This document shows positions 1 to 10,900 of a stretch of DNA of 64,000 nt, piece by piece. Position numbers and translations under genes: made by a program. Source of the DNA: Filimonas sp. (GTDB taxonomy: Bacteria; Bacteroidota; Bacteroidia; Chitinophagales; Chitinophagaceae). Location of the stretch: positions 496,001 through 560,000 of the forward strand of contig JAFKHH010000013.1 of NCBI GenBank assembly GCA_017306865.1, read 5' to 3'. Each line of letters begins with the position of its first letter. Within the stretch, counting starts at the first letter, position 1. The notes under the pieces were generated by a model. It made no database searches. It worked only from the letters and a program-made list of their open reading frames with translations, and had not been told where the DNA came from.

Positions 1-90
1 TTACACAGGGAGCACAAAGAAATGCCCTTGTGTACTTTGTGTAATCTTCGTGAACCTTGTGGTTAATTAAATGATATTACCTGGAAGAAT
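1..90. repeat. Partial copy of a ~140-bp inverted-repeat element
   Basis: The first 90 bases match, with substitutions, the right half of the element at 48610-48751. Both share a 'cacaaag..' stretch, 'gcccttgtg', '(c/t)tttgtgt', 'gaaccttgtggttaa' and 'taat/aatgayatt'. The left part of this copy lies outside the window. No coding potential is seen before the gene at 163. Confidence 0.6.
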
Positions 91-162
91 GGCTCTTATT
101 GAAAGATTGAGCCTTTATGTGCGAAATAAAAAATCATTGATCCCATTATTCAAGCAATAAAC

Positions 163-1422
163 ATGCAAAGAAGAAAATTTATCGGCGCCGCTATGTTGGC
201 AAGTGCAGTAGCAACAGTAAAATCCGGTTCATTACTGGCAGCAGAAACAAAACAGTTAGCAGCGGCAGGCGATACAAATAAAGAACGTGCGTATTGGGCA
301 AACCTTCTATATAAAATGTCTAACCCTGTTATCAGCAACTTAGCCAACGCTACGCTGGTAAAAAATATGCCAGTAGAAAAATCGCCTACGTATGATACAC
401 GTTCTATCAATGTAACTTACCTCGAAGCGGTGGGGCGTACATTGGCCGGAGTAGCACCCTGGTTAGCGCTGCCGGATGATAACACACCTGAAGGCGCAAT
501 GCGTAAGCGTTTGCGTGAGCGTACGCTGCAAGGCATTGCCAATGCGGTTGATCCAAAATCACCAGACTATCTAAATTTCAGAACGGATTACCAACCTATA
601 GTAGACGGCGCTTATTTTGCACAATCGTTTCTGCGCGCGCCTAAAGCGTTGTGGGAGCCATTGGATAACACTACTAAACAAAGAGTGGTAACGGAGCTGA
701 AAGCACTGCGTACAAGAAAACCATTTAACAACAATTGGGTCATTTTTGGTGCAATAGCAGAAGCATTCTTACTGAGCGTAGGCGAGCAGCATGATGAGCA
801 ACGTTTGAATAATGGCGTACAAAAAATACGTGAATGGTACAAAGGAGACGGTTGGTATGGTGATGGCCCGTTAATGGCGTTTGACTATTACAACTCCTTC
901 GTAATGCACCCCATGCTCGTAGATACCTTATTTGTGATGAAGGAGAAAGGATTGACGAAAGATGAAGAGTATGCTACCGCATTGAAACGTATGCAGCGAT
1001 ATTGCATAGAGCAGGAACGTATGATTTCCCCGGAAGGTACATTCCCGCCGATAGGCCGCTCTATTACCTATAGAACCGGGGCATTGCAGGCGCTAGCCCA
1101 AATAGCATGGATGGATAAATTGCCAACAGGATTAAAACCTGCGCAAGTACGTAGTGCATTGACTGCGGTAATGAAAAATATGTATTCCTTCCAGGGCATA
1201 TTTGACAAAAACGATTGGTTACAATTAGGCTTTTGCGGCCATCAGCCAGAAGTGGCAGATTACTATACCTCAACAGGCAGCCTGTATATGGCAACTTTAG
1301 GCTTCTTGCCATTAGGGTTACCTGCTACACACGAGTTCTGGACTGCACCTGCAGAAGCATGGACTGCAAAGAAAGCATGGAGCGGACAAGCGTTTGCAAA
1401 AGATTATCACGTGGAATATTAA
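163..1422 (+). CDS. DUF2264 family protein, exported
   Basis: The 419-residue protein matches the DUF2264 family (PF10022) over most of its length. Typical stretches include 'ERTLQGIANAVDP', 'WVIFGAIAEAFL' and 'WYGDGPLMAFDYYNSFVMHPM', spread over residues 125-260. DUF2264 proteins are alpha/alpha-barrel proteins related to glycoside hydrolases and are usually found in carbohydrate loci. The substrate cannot be read from the sequence. The N-terminus 'MQRRKFIGAAMLASAVA' looks like a Tat-type signal, with twin arginine followed by a hydrophobic stretch and AxA-like sites. The gene stands alone upstream of the mannan/N-glycan locus and is separated from it by 577 bases of repeats, so membership of that locus is an inference. 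The ATG start is the only one that retains the signal peptide. Confidence 0.8.
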   Translation: MQRRKFIGAAMLASAVATVKSGSLLAAETKQLAAAGDTNKERAYWANLLYKMSNPVISNLANATLVKNMPVEKSPTYDTRSINVTYLEAVGRTLAGVAPWLALPDDNTPEGAMRKRLRERTLQGIANAVDPKSPDYLNFRTDYQPIVDGAYFAQSFLRAPKALWEPLDNTTKQRVVTELKALRTRKPFNNNWVIFGAIAEAFLLSVGEQHDEQRLNNGVQKIREWYKGDGWYGDGPLMAFDYYNSFVMHPMLVDTLFVMKEKGLTKDEEYATALKRMQRYCIEQERMISPEGTFPPIGRSITYRTGALQALAQIAWMDKLPTGLKPAQVRSALTAVMKNMYSFQGIFDKNDWLQLGFCGHQPEVADYYTSTGSLYMATLGFLPLGLPATHEFWTAPAEAWTAKKAWSGQAFAKDYHVEY

Positions 1423-1461
1423 TAGTGAGTGGTCAGTTGTCAGTTGTGAGTGAGTTAACGA

Positions 1462-1492
1462 GACCTATAAGGTTTTTAAAACCTTATAGGTC
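1462..1492. repeat. 31-bp palindrome, copy 1
   Basis: Inverted arms 'gacctataagg' and 'ccttataggtc' are separated by 'tttttaaaa'. The copy is preceded by 'taacga' and followed by 'ttgctgtt', exactly as in copy 2. It could fold as a long hairpin on either strand. Confidence 0.85.
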
Positions 1493-1829
1493 TTGCTGTT
1501 TATAGGTGGTGGGGATGCAAGGTTGTATTTGCAATCCCAATTGCCTTCATCGTGAATAATACATACAGAGAGCCAGGAAATGAATCAAGCCTTTCATTGT
1601 AGTTCGCTTTAGCGAACTGATTATAATAAATATCATTCTTCTTCATTACCCGTCGACTTATCGAACAAATAAAGTAGCTCGCGGAAAACGCTGAAAACGC
1701 GGAAATGAGAATTATGGATTTTCTGTGTTTTCAGCGAGAATATCCGCTGTGAATCTCCCATTCTCTATCCCTCTGTGGCAAATTTGCATAAGCCCATTCA
1801 CGATTGCCGGCTCACGATTCACTTAACGA

Positions 1830-1860
1830 GACCTATAAGGTTTTTAAAACCTTATAGGTC
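1830..1860. repeat. 31-bp palindrome, copy 2
   Basis: This copy is identical to copy 1 (1462-1492), including the flanking 'ttaacga' and 'ttgctgttt'. The shared flanks show that the repeat unit is longer than the palindrome itself. Confidence 0.85.
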
Positions 1861-1999
1861 TTGCTGTTTCTACTCGCTGAAAACGCAGAATGCTTACTTC
1901 CGCGTTTTCAGCGGTTTCTGCGAGAATCTCCCCGCTCTCTGCGTCTCTGCGGTGATATCCCAATATTAAATTTCAAATATCAAATCTGAAATCTTTTAT

Positions 2000-2617
2000 T
2001 TGTACAAAGAAATTTTGCTTGTGGGCGCCACTGCACCGTTACCAAATGAGAAAGAACTACTCTTACTGATTGCCGAAGGCGATGAAGATGCTTTCCGGCA
2101 GCTTTTTCATTTCTATATGCCCACCGTTTACCCAATGATCCTGAAAGTGGTCAAATCCGACAGTGTTGCAGAAGATATAGTACAGGAAACTTTTTTGCGG
2201 GTATGGATCAATCGCGATAAACTTGCCGAAATAGAGCAACCACGCGCCTGGATCTTGCGTATAGCCTATTTTAGGGCGTTTACCTATTTGCGGGATCAAT
2301 CTATTCACGAGAAAGCAGTAAGCGGCTTATCTGTAGATGAGCCCGCTACACAGGATACGGAAACCCGGTTATCGCTGCGCAATATGGAGCAAGCCATAAA
2401 AAAAGCAGTGCAGCAGCTACCGGGGCAGCAGCAAAAGGTGTACAGGTTAAGCAGGGAGAGCGGCTATAAGAATGCAGAAATTGCCAGGATGATGACATTG
2501 TCTGAGCAAAGCGTAAAGAATACACTGGTGCGGGCATTAAAATTTATCCGTTCGGAGTTAGAGAAAGCAGGGTACAGTTTGTTCGTCATTTTTTGGCTGA
2601 TGTTTATAAAAAACTAA
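2000..2617 (+). CDS. ECF sigma factor (FecI-like) of the N-glycan locus
   Basis: The product has sigma-70 region 2 ('FRQLFHFYMPTVYPMILKVV...AEDIVQETFLRVW', about residues 32-75) and region 4 with a helix-turn-helix ('YKNAEIARMMTLSEQSVKNTLVRA', about 155-180). This is the layout of a small Bacteroidota ECF sigma factor. It should direct RNA polymerase to the SusC/SusD genes when the downstream FecR releases it. The reading frame has no ATG near its start. The longest form begins at TTG 2000, and TTG 2015 or GTG 2021 are equally possible, so the first residues are uncertain. The FecR gene follows within 75 bases, and the STN-containing SusC at 4117 is the expected signal input. Confidence 0.88.
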   Translation: MYKEILLVGATAPLPNEKELLLLIAEGDEDAFRQLFHFYMPTVYPMILKVVKSDSVAEDIVQETFLRVWINRDKLAEIEQPRAWILRIAYFRAFTYLRDQSIHEKAVSGLSVDEPATQDTETRLSLRNMEQAIKKAVQQLPGQQQKVYRLSRESGYKNAEIARMMTLSEQSVKNTLVRALKFIRSELEKAGYSLFVIFWLMFIKN

Positions 2618-2691
2618 TAGGTACTATACCGGGCTTTATGAGTCATTCATATGGATGCCCGCAATTAGCATCAAATAAAGAAACAAATATC

Positions 2692-3879
2692 ATGGCAAGC
2701 GACCGCATACAATATTTACTGACGAGGGCAAAGACAGGCCAGGCAACAAGCCAGGAACTGGACGAGCTGGCTGCGGCTATACAACTGGATGAAGACGGTT
2801 CACTCACTGTGGAGGTAGAAGCTGTGTTTGGCGCAGAAGACAATGCATCCCTGTCCAAAGAACGTGCAGAACGGATAGTCGATGGCATTATAGATACAGA
2901 CAAACTATCATCTATACACACCCTCCCGGCAAAGCGCAATACCTTATTTACACTACGCAGAATAGCAGTAGCAGCCATTGTGCTGGTAGTAGCAGCTACG
3001 GCTGTCATTTTCTATCAGCGCAGCAGCCATGTGCCGGGTAATGCCATTGCAGAAAAGAATGCAGCGGAAATAGCGCCGGGTACAAACAAAGCAACTTTAA
3101 CGCTGGCGAATGGCACACAGATCGTATTGGATACACTGGCGCAGGGTGAGTTGTCCAGGCAGGGCAATGCAAGCATATCGAAACAAAATAATAGGGAGCT
3201 ACTTTATGCACTGGCTGGTAGTAATGGAAGTGTGACAGGCGAATTATTGTACAATACAGTGACCATACCTCGTGGCGGCAAGTATCAGCTTACCTTGTCA
3301 GACGGTACTAAAGTATGGCTGAATGCCGCATCGTCCTTGCGTTTTCCGGCAGCGTTTGCTAAAAGCGAGCGTACGGTAGAGCTAAAAGGAGAGGGCTATT
3401 TTGAAGTAGCAAAAGATGCTGCAAGGCCATTTACGGTAAAAATAGCGGATGGTGATGTACGCGTGCTGGGCACACATTTCAATATTTCTTCCTACGAGGA
3501 TGAAGACATTAGTACAACTACCTTGCTGGAAGGAAGCATTGCTGTCAGCAGGCAAAATGAGCGCTTTGTTTTAAAACCTGGTGAGCAGGCTGTGTTGCAG
3601 CAAAACGTAAAAGCCCACGTACAAAGTAATGTGGACGTGAGTGAAGCCATTGCATGGAAAGAAGGCTACTTCCAGTTTAAAAATGCGGACATAGCCAGCA
3701 TAATGAAGCAAGTGTCACGCTGGTACGATATTGATATTGCATATAAAGGGAATATAAAGCCACTTCAGTTCAATGGCCGTATTGACCGCAATATCAAACT
3801 ATCAGGCATTATCAATGCCCTGAAATTAGGGGGTATCAATTGTGCAGTAGAAGGAAATAAGCTGGTAGTGTATCCATAG
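2692..3879 (+). CDS. FecR family anti-sigma factor
   Basis: The 395-residue single-pass inner-membrane protein has a cytoplasmic N-terminus (about residues 1-80), a transmembrane helix ('IAVAAIVLVVAATAVIF', about 88-105) and a periplasmic FecR domain ('TIPRGGKYQLTLSDGTKVWLN', 'RTVELKGEGYFEVAKD', 'VLGTHFNI'). It ends in a DUF4974-type module ('FNGRIDRNIKLSGIINALK'). In this family the N-terminus holds the sigma factor and the periplasmic part senses the STN domain of a TonB-dependent transporter. The frame stays open upstream to a TTG at 2593 and an ATG at 2638. ATG 2692 was chosen because 'MASDRIQYLLTRAKTGQ' is the usual FecR start and follows the sigma gene without overlap. Confidence 0.88.
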   Translation: MASDRIQYLLTRAKTGQATSQELDELAAAIQLDEDGSLTVEVEAVFGAEDNASLSKERAERIVDGIIDTDKLSSIHTLPAKRNTLFTLRRIAVAAIVLVVAATAVIFYQRSSHVPGNAIAEKNAAEIAPGTNKATLTLANGTQIVLDTLAQGELSRQGNASISKQNNRELLYALAGSNGSVTGELLYNTVTIPRGGKYQLTLSDGTKVWLNAASSLRFPAAFAKSERTVELKGEGYFEVAKDAARPFTVKIADGDVRVLGTHFNISSYEDEDISTTTLLEGSIAVSRQNERFVLKPGEQAVLQQNVKAHVQSNVDVSEAIAWKEGYFQFKNADIASIMKQVSRWYDIDIAYKGNIKPLQFNGRIDRNIKLSGIINALKLGGINCAVEGNKLVVYP

Positions 3880-3880
3880 C

Positions 3881-3910
3881 GGATTTGAAATTTGAGATTT
3901 GAAATGAATG
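3881..3910. repeat. Single 'AAATTTGAGATTTG' repeat arm
   Basis: A lone arm 'ggatttgaaatttgagat' followed by 'ttgaaatga' begins right after the fecR stop codon. The same arm flanks the palindromic cores elsewhere in the window. No partner arm is seen here. Confidence 0.7.
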
Positions 3911-4069
3911 ATGTTGTTTAGGTCATGACAGGATTTTTCTTTGCATTCTCTGCGTATTCTTTGCGCCATTTGCGATACATGGCTTAAACGGATGAAATTC
4001 GCTCCATATAACAGAAAACAGTTATATCACCACGCCAGCCTATAAAATAATCTCTTTTTAAGCACAAAC

Positions 4070-4141
4070 ATGAGCAAAAAGTATAAATTGCCACCTGCTG
4101 TACGATTGATTGTCTTATGCAAATTGCGGGAATGCGTGTAA
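4070..4141 (+). other. Short ORF overlapping the susC start
   Basis: ATG 4070 opens a 23-codon frame ('MSKKYKLPPAVRLIVL...') that ends inside the first codons of the transporter in a different frame. The phrase 'LPPAVRLI' resembles the pre-signal extension of many SusC N-termini. It may be a coupled leader peptide or the sign of a frameshift near the true start. This is inference from composition only. Confidence 0.3.
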
Positions 4142-7100
4142 TTATAGCTTTGCTTATCTGTTTCTTTTTACAACTTGATGTGGGCGCGCATGCCCAGAAG
4201 ATAACGATTGCAGAAAAAAATATCCCGCTCGAAAAAGTCTTCTCTATTATTCAGAAACAAAGTGGCTTGTCCTTGCTTTATGACAGCAGGCTGATCAAAA
4301 ATCAAAAGAATATAGATGTGCAGATGAATGCGGCAACAGTGGAAGCCGTATTAGATTATTGTTTAAAAGACCTGCCCTTTACCTACGTCATTACCGATAA
4401 GATCATTGTAATAAAAGAAACGCCAAAGGCGGAGCCGCGTGAAGAGTTATATGCGATCAATGGGCTGGTGAGAGGAAAAGATAGTCTGCCCTTAGCTAAT
4501 GTATCGGTCATGATCAAAGAATTGCGCCGTGGCATTCAGACAAATACCAACGGCGAATTTACATTAGCGCATTTGCCCGCCGGCTCGTATAATTTTACGT
4601 TTTCTTATATCGGTTATGAAGCACTTGTAAAAAAAGTTACCATTACTGCTAACGCATGTATCGGTGATATTCATTTGCAGAAAGCAGATAGTAAGCTGGA
4701 AGAAATAACCGTAACTGCATTGGGCCTTACACGCAAAACAAGATCGCTTACATACGCCACACAAAAAATAGATGGTGATGAATTTAGCTCGGTAAAAAGC
4801 ACCAACGTGCTGAATAGCCTGAATGGCAAAGTAGCTGGCGTGCAGGTAAACAGGACATCCGGCGGTGCAGGTGGTTCTGTAAGGATCGTGCTGCGCGGAG
4901 ACAAAAGTACCCGTAACAGCCAGCCGTTGTATGTAATAGATGGTTTACCTATTATGAACCCTGTTGGCGGCCCCGATGCCGGCCTGTATAACAATGCGCC
5001 GGATGCGGGCGATATTTTAAGTAACATCAATCCTGACGATATAGAATCTGTCAGCGTATTGAAAGGCGCAGGCGCTTCTGCCTTGTATGGTAGCCAGGGT
5101 GGTAATGGGGTAATACTGATCACCACAAAAAAAGGGAAAACGGGCGCTACAAAAATAGACCTGTCCAGTAGTATAACATTTGATCGTGCGTATGGCCTGC
5201 CCGCCCAGCAGTTCGATTATATGCAATCTACACCACCGGATGCAACCAACCCGGGCAGTGATGATAGCTGGGGGCCAAAAGGCGCTACACAACCTGCGCA
5301 TGATTATGTGAAAGATTTTTTTCAAACAGGCATTACACTTATTAACAGCATTAGTCTAAGCACAGGCACAGAAAAATCTGCCAACTACCTTTCTTATTCC
5401 AACACAGATAATAAAGGCATTCTGCCAACCAGTACATTCAAACAGAATACCTTAAGCTTTCGCCAAAACAGCAAGCTGCTGAATGATAAACTCATTTTCG
5501 ATGCTACATTTTTAGGCAGCATTCAGAACATACATAACCGCATGACACCCGGGGTTTACTTTAATCCATTAACCGGCTTATACCTGTTTCCAAGAGGGCT
5601 GGACTTTAACCAATATAAAAACTTTGAATACTTCTCCAATTCCCGCTATCTCTACGCGCAGAACTGGTGGAATATAAACTATGATAAAGACCAGGCAAGC
5701 GGCGGTGGCTGGGGTGGGCAAGACTATCAGCAGAACCCGTACTGGATACTAAACCGCAATCCTGTAGATAACCGCAATCAAAACGTGTATGTGTCAGCCT
5801 CATTAAAATATATACTGAATAAATGGCTGGTATTGCAAGGGCGTGGCAACATTAATAACCTCATTAGCGACTACCAGCGTAATATTTATGCAACAACGCA
5901 GGCAACTATCTCACGCTTTAATGGTGGCATGAATAACGCACGGTCAAGTAATACAACGGTATATGGTGATGTATTACTGACCGGCACAACTAAACTAAGT
6001 AATGATTGGGAGTTACACTTTACCACTGGCGTATCTATACAAAACCAGGTAGGTAAAATGTTATCCATAAGCGGATCGCCAACAGTTCCAAACGTCTTCC
6101 TGGAATCTGCGTTGGATAGATCTACTATTGATATTCAAAACTTCAATGTCAAAAGCAACGGGCCGGGCAGAAAGCAGACCCAGTCCGTTTTTGGCAATGC
6201 ACAGATCGGTTATAAGAACAGGTTGTTTTTCGACCTGGCAGACAGGAACGACTGGTCATCTACACTTGCTTTTACACCTTCAGAAAAAAAAGGCTTTAAT
6301 TATTTTGAAGCAGGCGTTAGTGCTGTACTCAACGAATTATTCAGACTGCCCCCTGCTATTAACTATTTACAACTACGTACATCGTATGCCATTGTAGGTA
6401 ATGATATAGCGCCATTCAGCAGTTTCCCGCTTTATACCTTTGCACAAGGCGGTATGGCCATGCCTCCGGGCAGTAGCCCTGTAACGGTAGTGCCGGGGCT
6501 GGGGTTGAAACCGGAGAAAAATAAATCTGTAGAAATTGGTTTGAAACTAACTGCATTTCAAAATAAGTTTTCATTTGACTTTACCTGGTACCAGTCAAGT
6601 ATCGTCAACCAGTATTTCAAAGGCGTAGCCGTGCCGCCAGGGCTTGGTACAGGCGGCTTTGCAGATATCAACAGTGGCAATATTCAGAACAAAGGAATTG
6701 AAATAGCCGCATCCTTTAAAGTAATAGACAGCCGCGCATTCCAGTGGACAACATCACTCAACTTTTCAAGAAATAAAAACACCATTATAACCTTATTCAA
6801 TCCTGCAATAGTTGCCAATACGTCACCGGATCAGGTGTACAGGCTGCAGGGTGGTACAGGCGGCTATGATGGCGTGCTGAAGCAAGGCGGCTCGTACGGC
6901 GATATTTATGGTAAAGCGCTCAGTCGCGATGCGCAGGGCAGGATCATTGTGCGATCTACTACAGGCTTACCAGAGCTGGAAGACGACCATTTTTTGGGTA
7001 ATCCGAATCCCCATTTTATTGCGGGATGGAAGAATAGTTTTTCTATTCGCAACTGTACAATTAGCTGGCTGATCGATGGCAAGTTTGGCGGTAAAGTATT

Positions 7101-7530
7101 AAGCGTAACATCCGGCTATTTTGATCAGTTAGGCGTAAGCAAACAGACAGGTGATGTACGTGATGCCGGTGGCCTCATATATATAAGCAACGCAGTAGAT
7201 GAGAATGGACAGCCGTGGAAAAACGCAACGGATGCCAAAGCCTATTACAAACTGGTAGGAGGCAAAACACCGGTAGAAAATGAATACATGTATGATGCAA
7301 CAGCTATCCGGTTGAGAGAAATAGTAGTAGCATACCGCATACCGCTGCAATACAAGTGGGTAAAAGATTTTAAAGTAGGGCTGATCGGCAGCAATTTGTT
7401 CTTCTTCAGAAAGCATGCGCCTTTCGATCCCGAACAGGTAGCCGGCGTTAATCCCGGCGGCGTAGGAGTAGATGTTTTTGGGCTGCCATCATATAGAAGC
7501 ATAGGCATTAGTGTGAATTGCACGTTTTAG
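4117..7530 (+). CDS. SusC/RagA TonB-dependent transporter with STN domain
   Basis: This 1137-residue outer-membrane importer carries a signal peptide ending near 'GAHAQ' (residue 27). An STN (secretin/TonB N-terminal) domain follows at about 30-105 ('ITIAEKNIPLEKVFSIIQKQSGL'), then a carboxypeptidase-D-like domain (about 113-195), the SusC plug ('NGKVAGVQVNRTSGGAGG', 'LYVIDGLPI', 'GSQGGNGVILITTKKG') and a barrel ending in phenylalanine. The STN domain marks it as a transducer: ligand binding should signal to the FecR encoded upstream. It is a close paralogue of the transporter at 7913, with long identical stretches in plug and barrel, but has no SusD of its own directly downstream. A 23-codon ORF (4070-4141) overlaps its start in another frame. 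An internal ATG at 4132 is an alternative start. Confidence 0.93.
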   Translation: MQIAGMRVIIALLICFFLQLDVGAHAQKITIAEKNIPLEKVFSIIQKQSGLSLLYDSRLIKNQKNIDVQMNAATVEAVLDYCLKDLPFTYVITDKIIVIKETPKAEPREELYAINGLVRGKDSLPLANVSVMIKELRRGIQTNTNGEFTLAHLPAGSYNFTFSYIGYEALVKKVTITANACIGDIHLQKADSKLEEITVTALGLTRKTRSLTYATQKIDGDEFSSVKSTNVLNSLNGKVAGVQVNRTSGGAGGSVRIVLRGDKSTRNSQPLYVIDGLPIMNPVGGPDAGLYNNAPDAGDILSNINPDDIESVSVLKGAGASALYGSQGGNGVILITTKKGKTGATKIDLSSSITFDRAYGLPAQQFDYMQSTPPDATNPGSDDSWGPKGATQPAHDYVKDFFQTGITLINSISLSTGTEKSANYLSYSNTDNKGILPTSTFKQNTLSFRQNSKLLNDKLIFDATFLGSIQNIHNRMTPGVYFNPLTGLYLFPRGLDFNQYKNFEYFSNSRYLYAQNWWNINYDKDQASGGGWGGQDYQQNPYWILNRNPVDNRNQNVYVSASLKYILNKWLVLQGRGNINNLISDYQRNIYATTQATISRFNGGMNNARSSNTTVYGDVLLTGTTKLSNDWELHFTTGVSIQNQVGKMLSISGSPTVPNVFLESALDRSTIDIQNFNVKSNGPGRKQTQSVFGNAQIGYKNRLFFDLADRNDWSSTLAFTPSEKKGFNYFEAGVSAVLNELFRLPPAINYLQLRTSYAIVGNDIAPFSSFPLYTFAQGGMAMPPGSSPVTVVPGLGLKPEKNKSVEIGLKLTAFQNKFSFDFTWYQSSIVNQYFKGVAVPPGLGTGGFADINSGNIQNKGIEIAASFKVIDSRAFQWTTSLNFSRNKNTIITLFNPAIVANTSPDQVYRLQGGTGGYDGVLKQGGSYGDIYGKALSRDAQGRIIVRSTTGLPELEDDHFLGNPNPHFIAGWKNSFSIRNCTISWLIDGKFGGKVLSVTSGYFDQLGVSKQTGDVRDAGGLIYISNAVDENGQPWKNATDAKAYYKLVGGKTPVENEYMYDATAIRLREIVVAYRIPLQYKWVKDFKVGLIGSNLFFFRKHAPFDPEQVAGVNPGGVGVDVFGLPSYRSIGISVNCTF

Positions 7531-7912
7531 AATAATGAACAAGGAATATACTCGTGAGTCGTGAGACGGCAATCGTGAATATGGCTCGCGGAAAACACGG
7601 AAAGCGCAGAAAAGAAAATTCCGCGTATTCTGCGATTTCCGCGAGAAAAAAATGTCGGATCGTGTGAAAGGAAATTTTCAATGTTCAACGCTCAAAAATC
7701 GTGAGTTGTGAGACGGTAATCGTGAATGTGGCTAGGGGAAAAACAGAAGAAAAAACTCTGCGTAACTCCCCGCTCTCTGCGACTCTGCGGTGAACATCAG
7801 TTATTCCGTAGGAACTTTTTTAAAAATAGTTTTACAAGCATAGGTACTTCTTTTTCGGTTGTGAGTCCTTTAAGAAAGGATCACTCAAAAACAACCTAAA
7901 AAACGATTGCTT
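7531..7912. repeat. Repeat-rich gap between the two susC genes
   Basis: About 380 bases carry no gene. 'gtgagtcgtgagacggcaatcgtgaat' arms occur near 7553-7579 and 7703-7729, the 'gcggaaaacacggaaagcgcag' family at 7584-7655, and 'tctctgcgactctgcggtga' near 7773-7793. Close to the next gene an imperfect hairpin 'gtgagtccttt..aaaggatcac' spans 7861-7885 and would sit in the 5' leader of the second transporter. Confidence 0.65.
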
Positions 7913-10900
7913 ATGAAACGATTTCTCCTTGGTTTCGTGCTATTGCTTTTACATTATGCAGCATTTTCCCAAACCCGTACATTAACAGGTACAGTGACAG
8001 ACTCACTGGGGAAAGCAGTTATGTCAGCCAGTATAAAAGTAAGTGGTAGCGCTACAGGAACCGTAACCAATGATCATGGACAATTTACCCTTGCAGTTGC
8101 TAACCGCAGCGTAACACTGGAAATTACTTCTGCAGGCTATGCCGCAAAAGTAGTAACGGCAGATGCGCAAACGAATAACATTTCCGTGGTATTAAGTACA
8201 GATACCCGCCAGTTGGAAACAATAGTAGTGACGGCCTTAGGTATTACACGTAAAGCCCGCTCACTTACTTACTCCACACAGACGGTAGGTTCTGATGAAC
8301 TAAACACGGTAAAAAATACCAACGTTATGAACAGCCTTAACGGTAAAGTGGCAGGTGTGCAGGTAAACAGGACATCCGGTGGTGCGGGTGGTTCTGTGCG
8401 CATCGTACTGCGTGGTGACAAGTCTACACGTAACAGCCAGCCGTTATATGTAATAGATGGTATGCCTATTGCCAACCAGATAGGCGGTCCCGATCCGGGC
8501 CTGTACAACAGCGCGCCTGATGCAGGCGATATCTTAAGTACAATAAATCCTGAAGACATAGAAGCCATCAACATACTGAAAGGAGCATCTGCTTCTGCAT
8601 TGTATGGTAGCCAGGGTAGTAACGGTGTAATACTGATCACTACTAAAAAAGGAAAAGCCGGTACTACAAAAGTTGATTTCTCCAGTAACGTTACGTTTGA
8701 TAACGTATCTGTATTGCCTAAGTTGCAATACAATTATATGCAGTCCACACCGGCAACAGCAACCGCACCAGGCAGTGAAGATAGCTGGGGTGCAAAAGGC
8801 GCTGCCAACTCAGGTTATGTGAAAGACTTCTTCCAGACAGGCGTTACCTTTATTAATAGCATCAGCTTAAGTTCCGGTAACGAAAAATCTTCTAACTACC
8901 TTTCTTATTCTAACACAGACAATAAAGGCATATTGCCTACAAGTACATTCAAGCAAAACACGCTTAGCTTCAGGCAAACAAGCAAATTGCTGAATGATAA
9001 ACTTACTTTTGACGGTACGTTTATGGGCAGCATTCAGAATGCGCACAACCGCTTAACGCCGGGTGTGTATTACAGCCCGCTGACTGGTTTGTATATGTTC
9101 CCGCGCGGATTGGATTTCAACCAGTATAAGAATTATGAATACTTCTCCTCATCCCGTTACCTGAACGCACAAAACTGGTGGAATATCAATTATGATAAAG
9201 ATCAGGCAAATGGCGGCTGGGGCGGCCTGGATTATCAGCAGAACCCTTATTGGGTAATGAACCGCAACCCGGTTGATAACCGCAATCAGAACGTGTATGC
9301 GTCTGCTTCATTAAAATACCAGATTGCCAGTTGGCTGAGCATACAGGCACGTGGCAATATCAACAATTTTATCAACGAGTACCAGCGCAATATATACGCA
9401 ACAACACAAAGTACGCTGGCACGCTTCAATGGTAATCTTGCTACGAACAGAACGGACAAAACAACCATCTATGGCGACCTTTTGCTGATAGGTGACAAAC
9501 AGTTAAACAAAGACTGGGGCTTCAACTTTACAGCAGGTGCTTCATTGCAAAACCAGCGTGGCAAAATGCTCAACGTACTGGGATCGCCAACAGTGCCGAA
9601 TGTATTCCTTGAGTCAGCTTTAGATAAAGCAACGATAGATATTCGCAACTATGATGTTAACTCCAATCAGCCTGCACGTAAAAACGTACATTCTGTATTC
9701 GGCAGTGTACAGTTCAACTATCAGAATAAAATATTCGTAGACTTCGCAGACAGGAACGACTGGTCTTCTACGCTGGCATTTACGCCAACAGAGAAAAAAG
9801 GCTACAATTATTATTCAGCAGGCGCCAGCGCGGTGTTAAGTGAATTGCTGACCTTACCAAAAGCGATCAACTTTGCAAAGCTGCGCGTGTCTTACGCCCA
9901 GGTGGGTAACGATATTGCGGCGTTCTCTACCTATCCGTTGTACACATTCAACATGGGAGGTATTGCAAACCCGCCGAGCAGCACACCACCTTCTACAAGC
10001 GTATATCCTAACCTTGCGTTGAAACCGGAAACAAATAAATCTTTTGAAGTAGGCGCACAGCTTGCCTTATTCAACAACAGGTTATCTGTAGATTTCACCT
10101 GGTATAAGTCTAATACGTATAACCAGTACTTCAGCGGCGTAAACCTGCAACTGACAGGTACTACAAAGTCTGATGTAAACGCAGGTAATATTCAGAACAC
10201 TGGTGTGGAAGCTTCGGTATCTTATAAAGTGATACAGTCAAAAAAGATTAGCTGGACTACTACACTTAATTTCTCACACAACACAAACAAGATCGTTTCA
10301 TTGTTTGATAATGGTGCGATCAGCGGCAACGAAAACTCTATTTACGGGTTAGGTAGCAGCGGTGGCTATACCAAACTGAAACAAGGCGGTTCTTTCGGTG
10401 ACCTGTATGGCAGAACGGTTAAAACAGATGCACAGGGCAGAATGATCGTAAGCTCATCCACACACTTGCCAACTTTTGTGGACGATAGTCTTATCTGCAA
10501 TCCAAATCCAAAATTCATTCTTGGATGGAACAATACCTTTAATATAGACCGCTTTGCAATCAGCTTCCTCATAGATGGTAAGTTTGGCGGTAAAGTATTA
10601 AGCATTACGGAAGGGTATCTTGACCAGTTGGGCGTGAGCCAGAGAACTGGGCAGGCGCGGGACAATGGCAACAACGTGTATATTTCTAATGCAGTAGATG
10701 AGACAGGTAAAGCGTGGAGTGGTAATGTAAATGCAAAAGATTACTACACAAGCATAGGCGGTAAAACACCGGCAGGGTCTTTATATTCATTCAGTGCTAC
10801 AGCTATCAGGATGCGTGAAGTCTCTGTATCTTATCGCTTCCCTATGACAGGCAAGTTTGTAAAAGATATAAGAGTAGGTGTTATTGGGAACAATTTATTC

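Larger units (their letters stand above)
1423..1999. repeat. Repeat-filled intergenic region (three repeat families)
   Basis: These 577 bases hold no gene. They contain 'gtgagtggtcagttgtc'-type arms (1424-1455) with an inverted counterpart 'cacgattgccggctcacg' (about 1800-1818). Two copies of a 31-base palindrome lie at 1462-1492 and 1830-1860. Two related 'gcggaaaacgctgaaaacgc' stretches lie at 1679-1760 and 1872-1925, and a 'tctgcgtctctgcggtga' motif lies near 1935-1956. A short 'aaatttcaaatatcaaatc' arm sits at 1970-1990, just before the sigma-factor gene. Confidence 0.7.
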
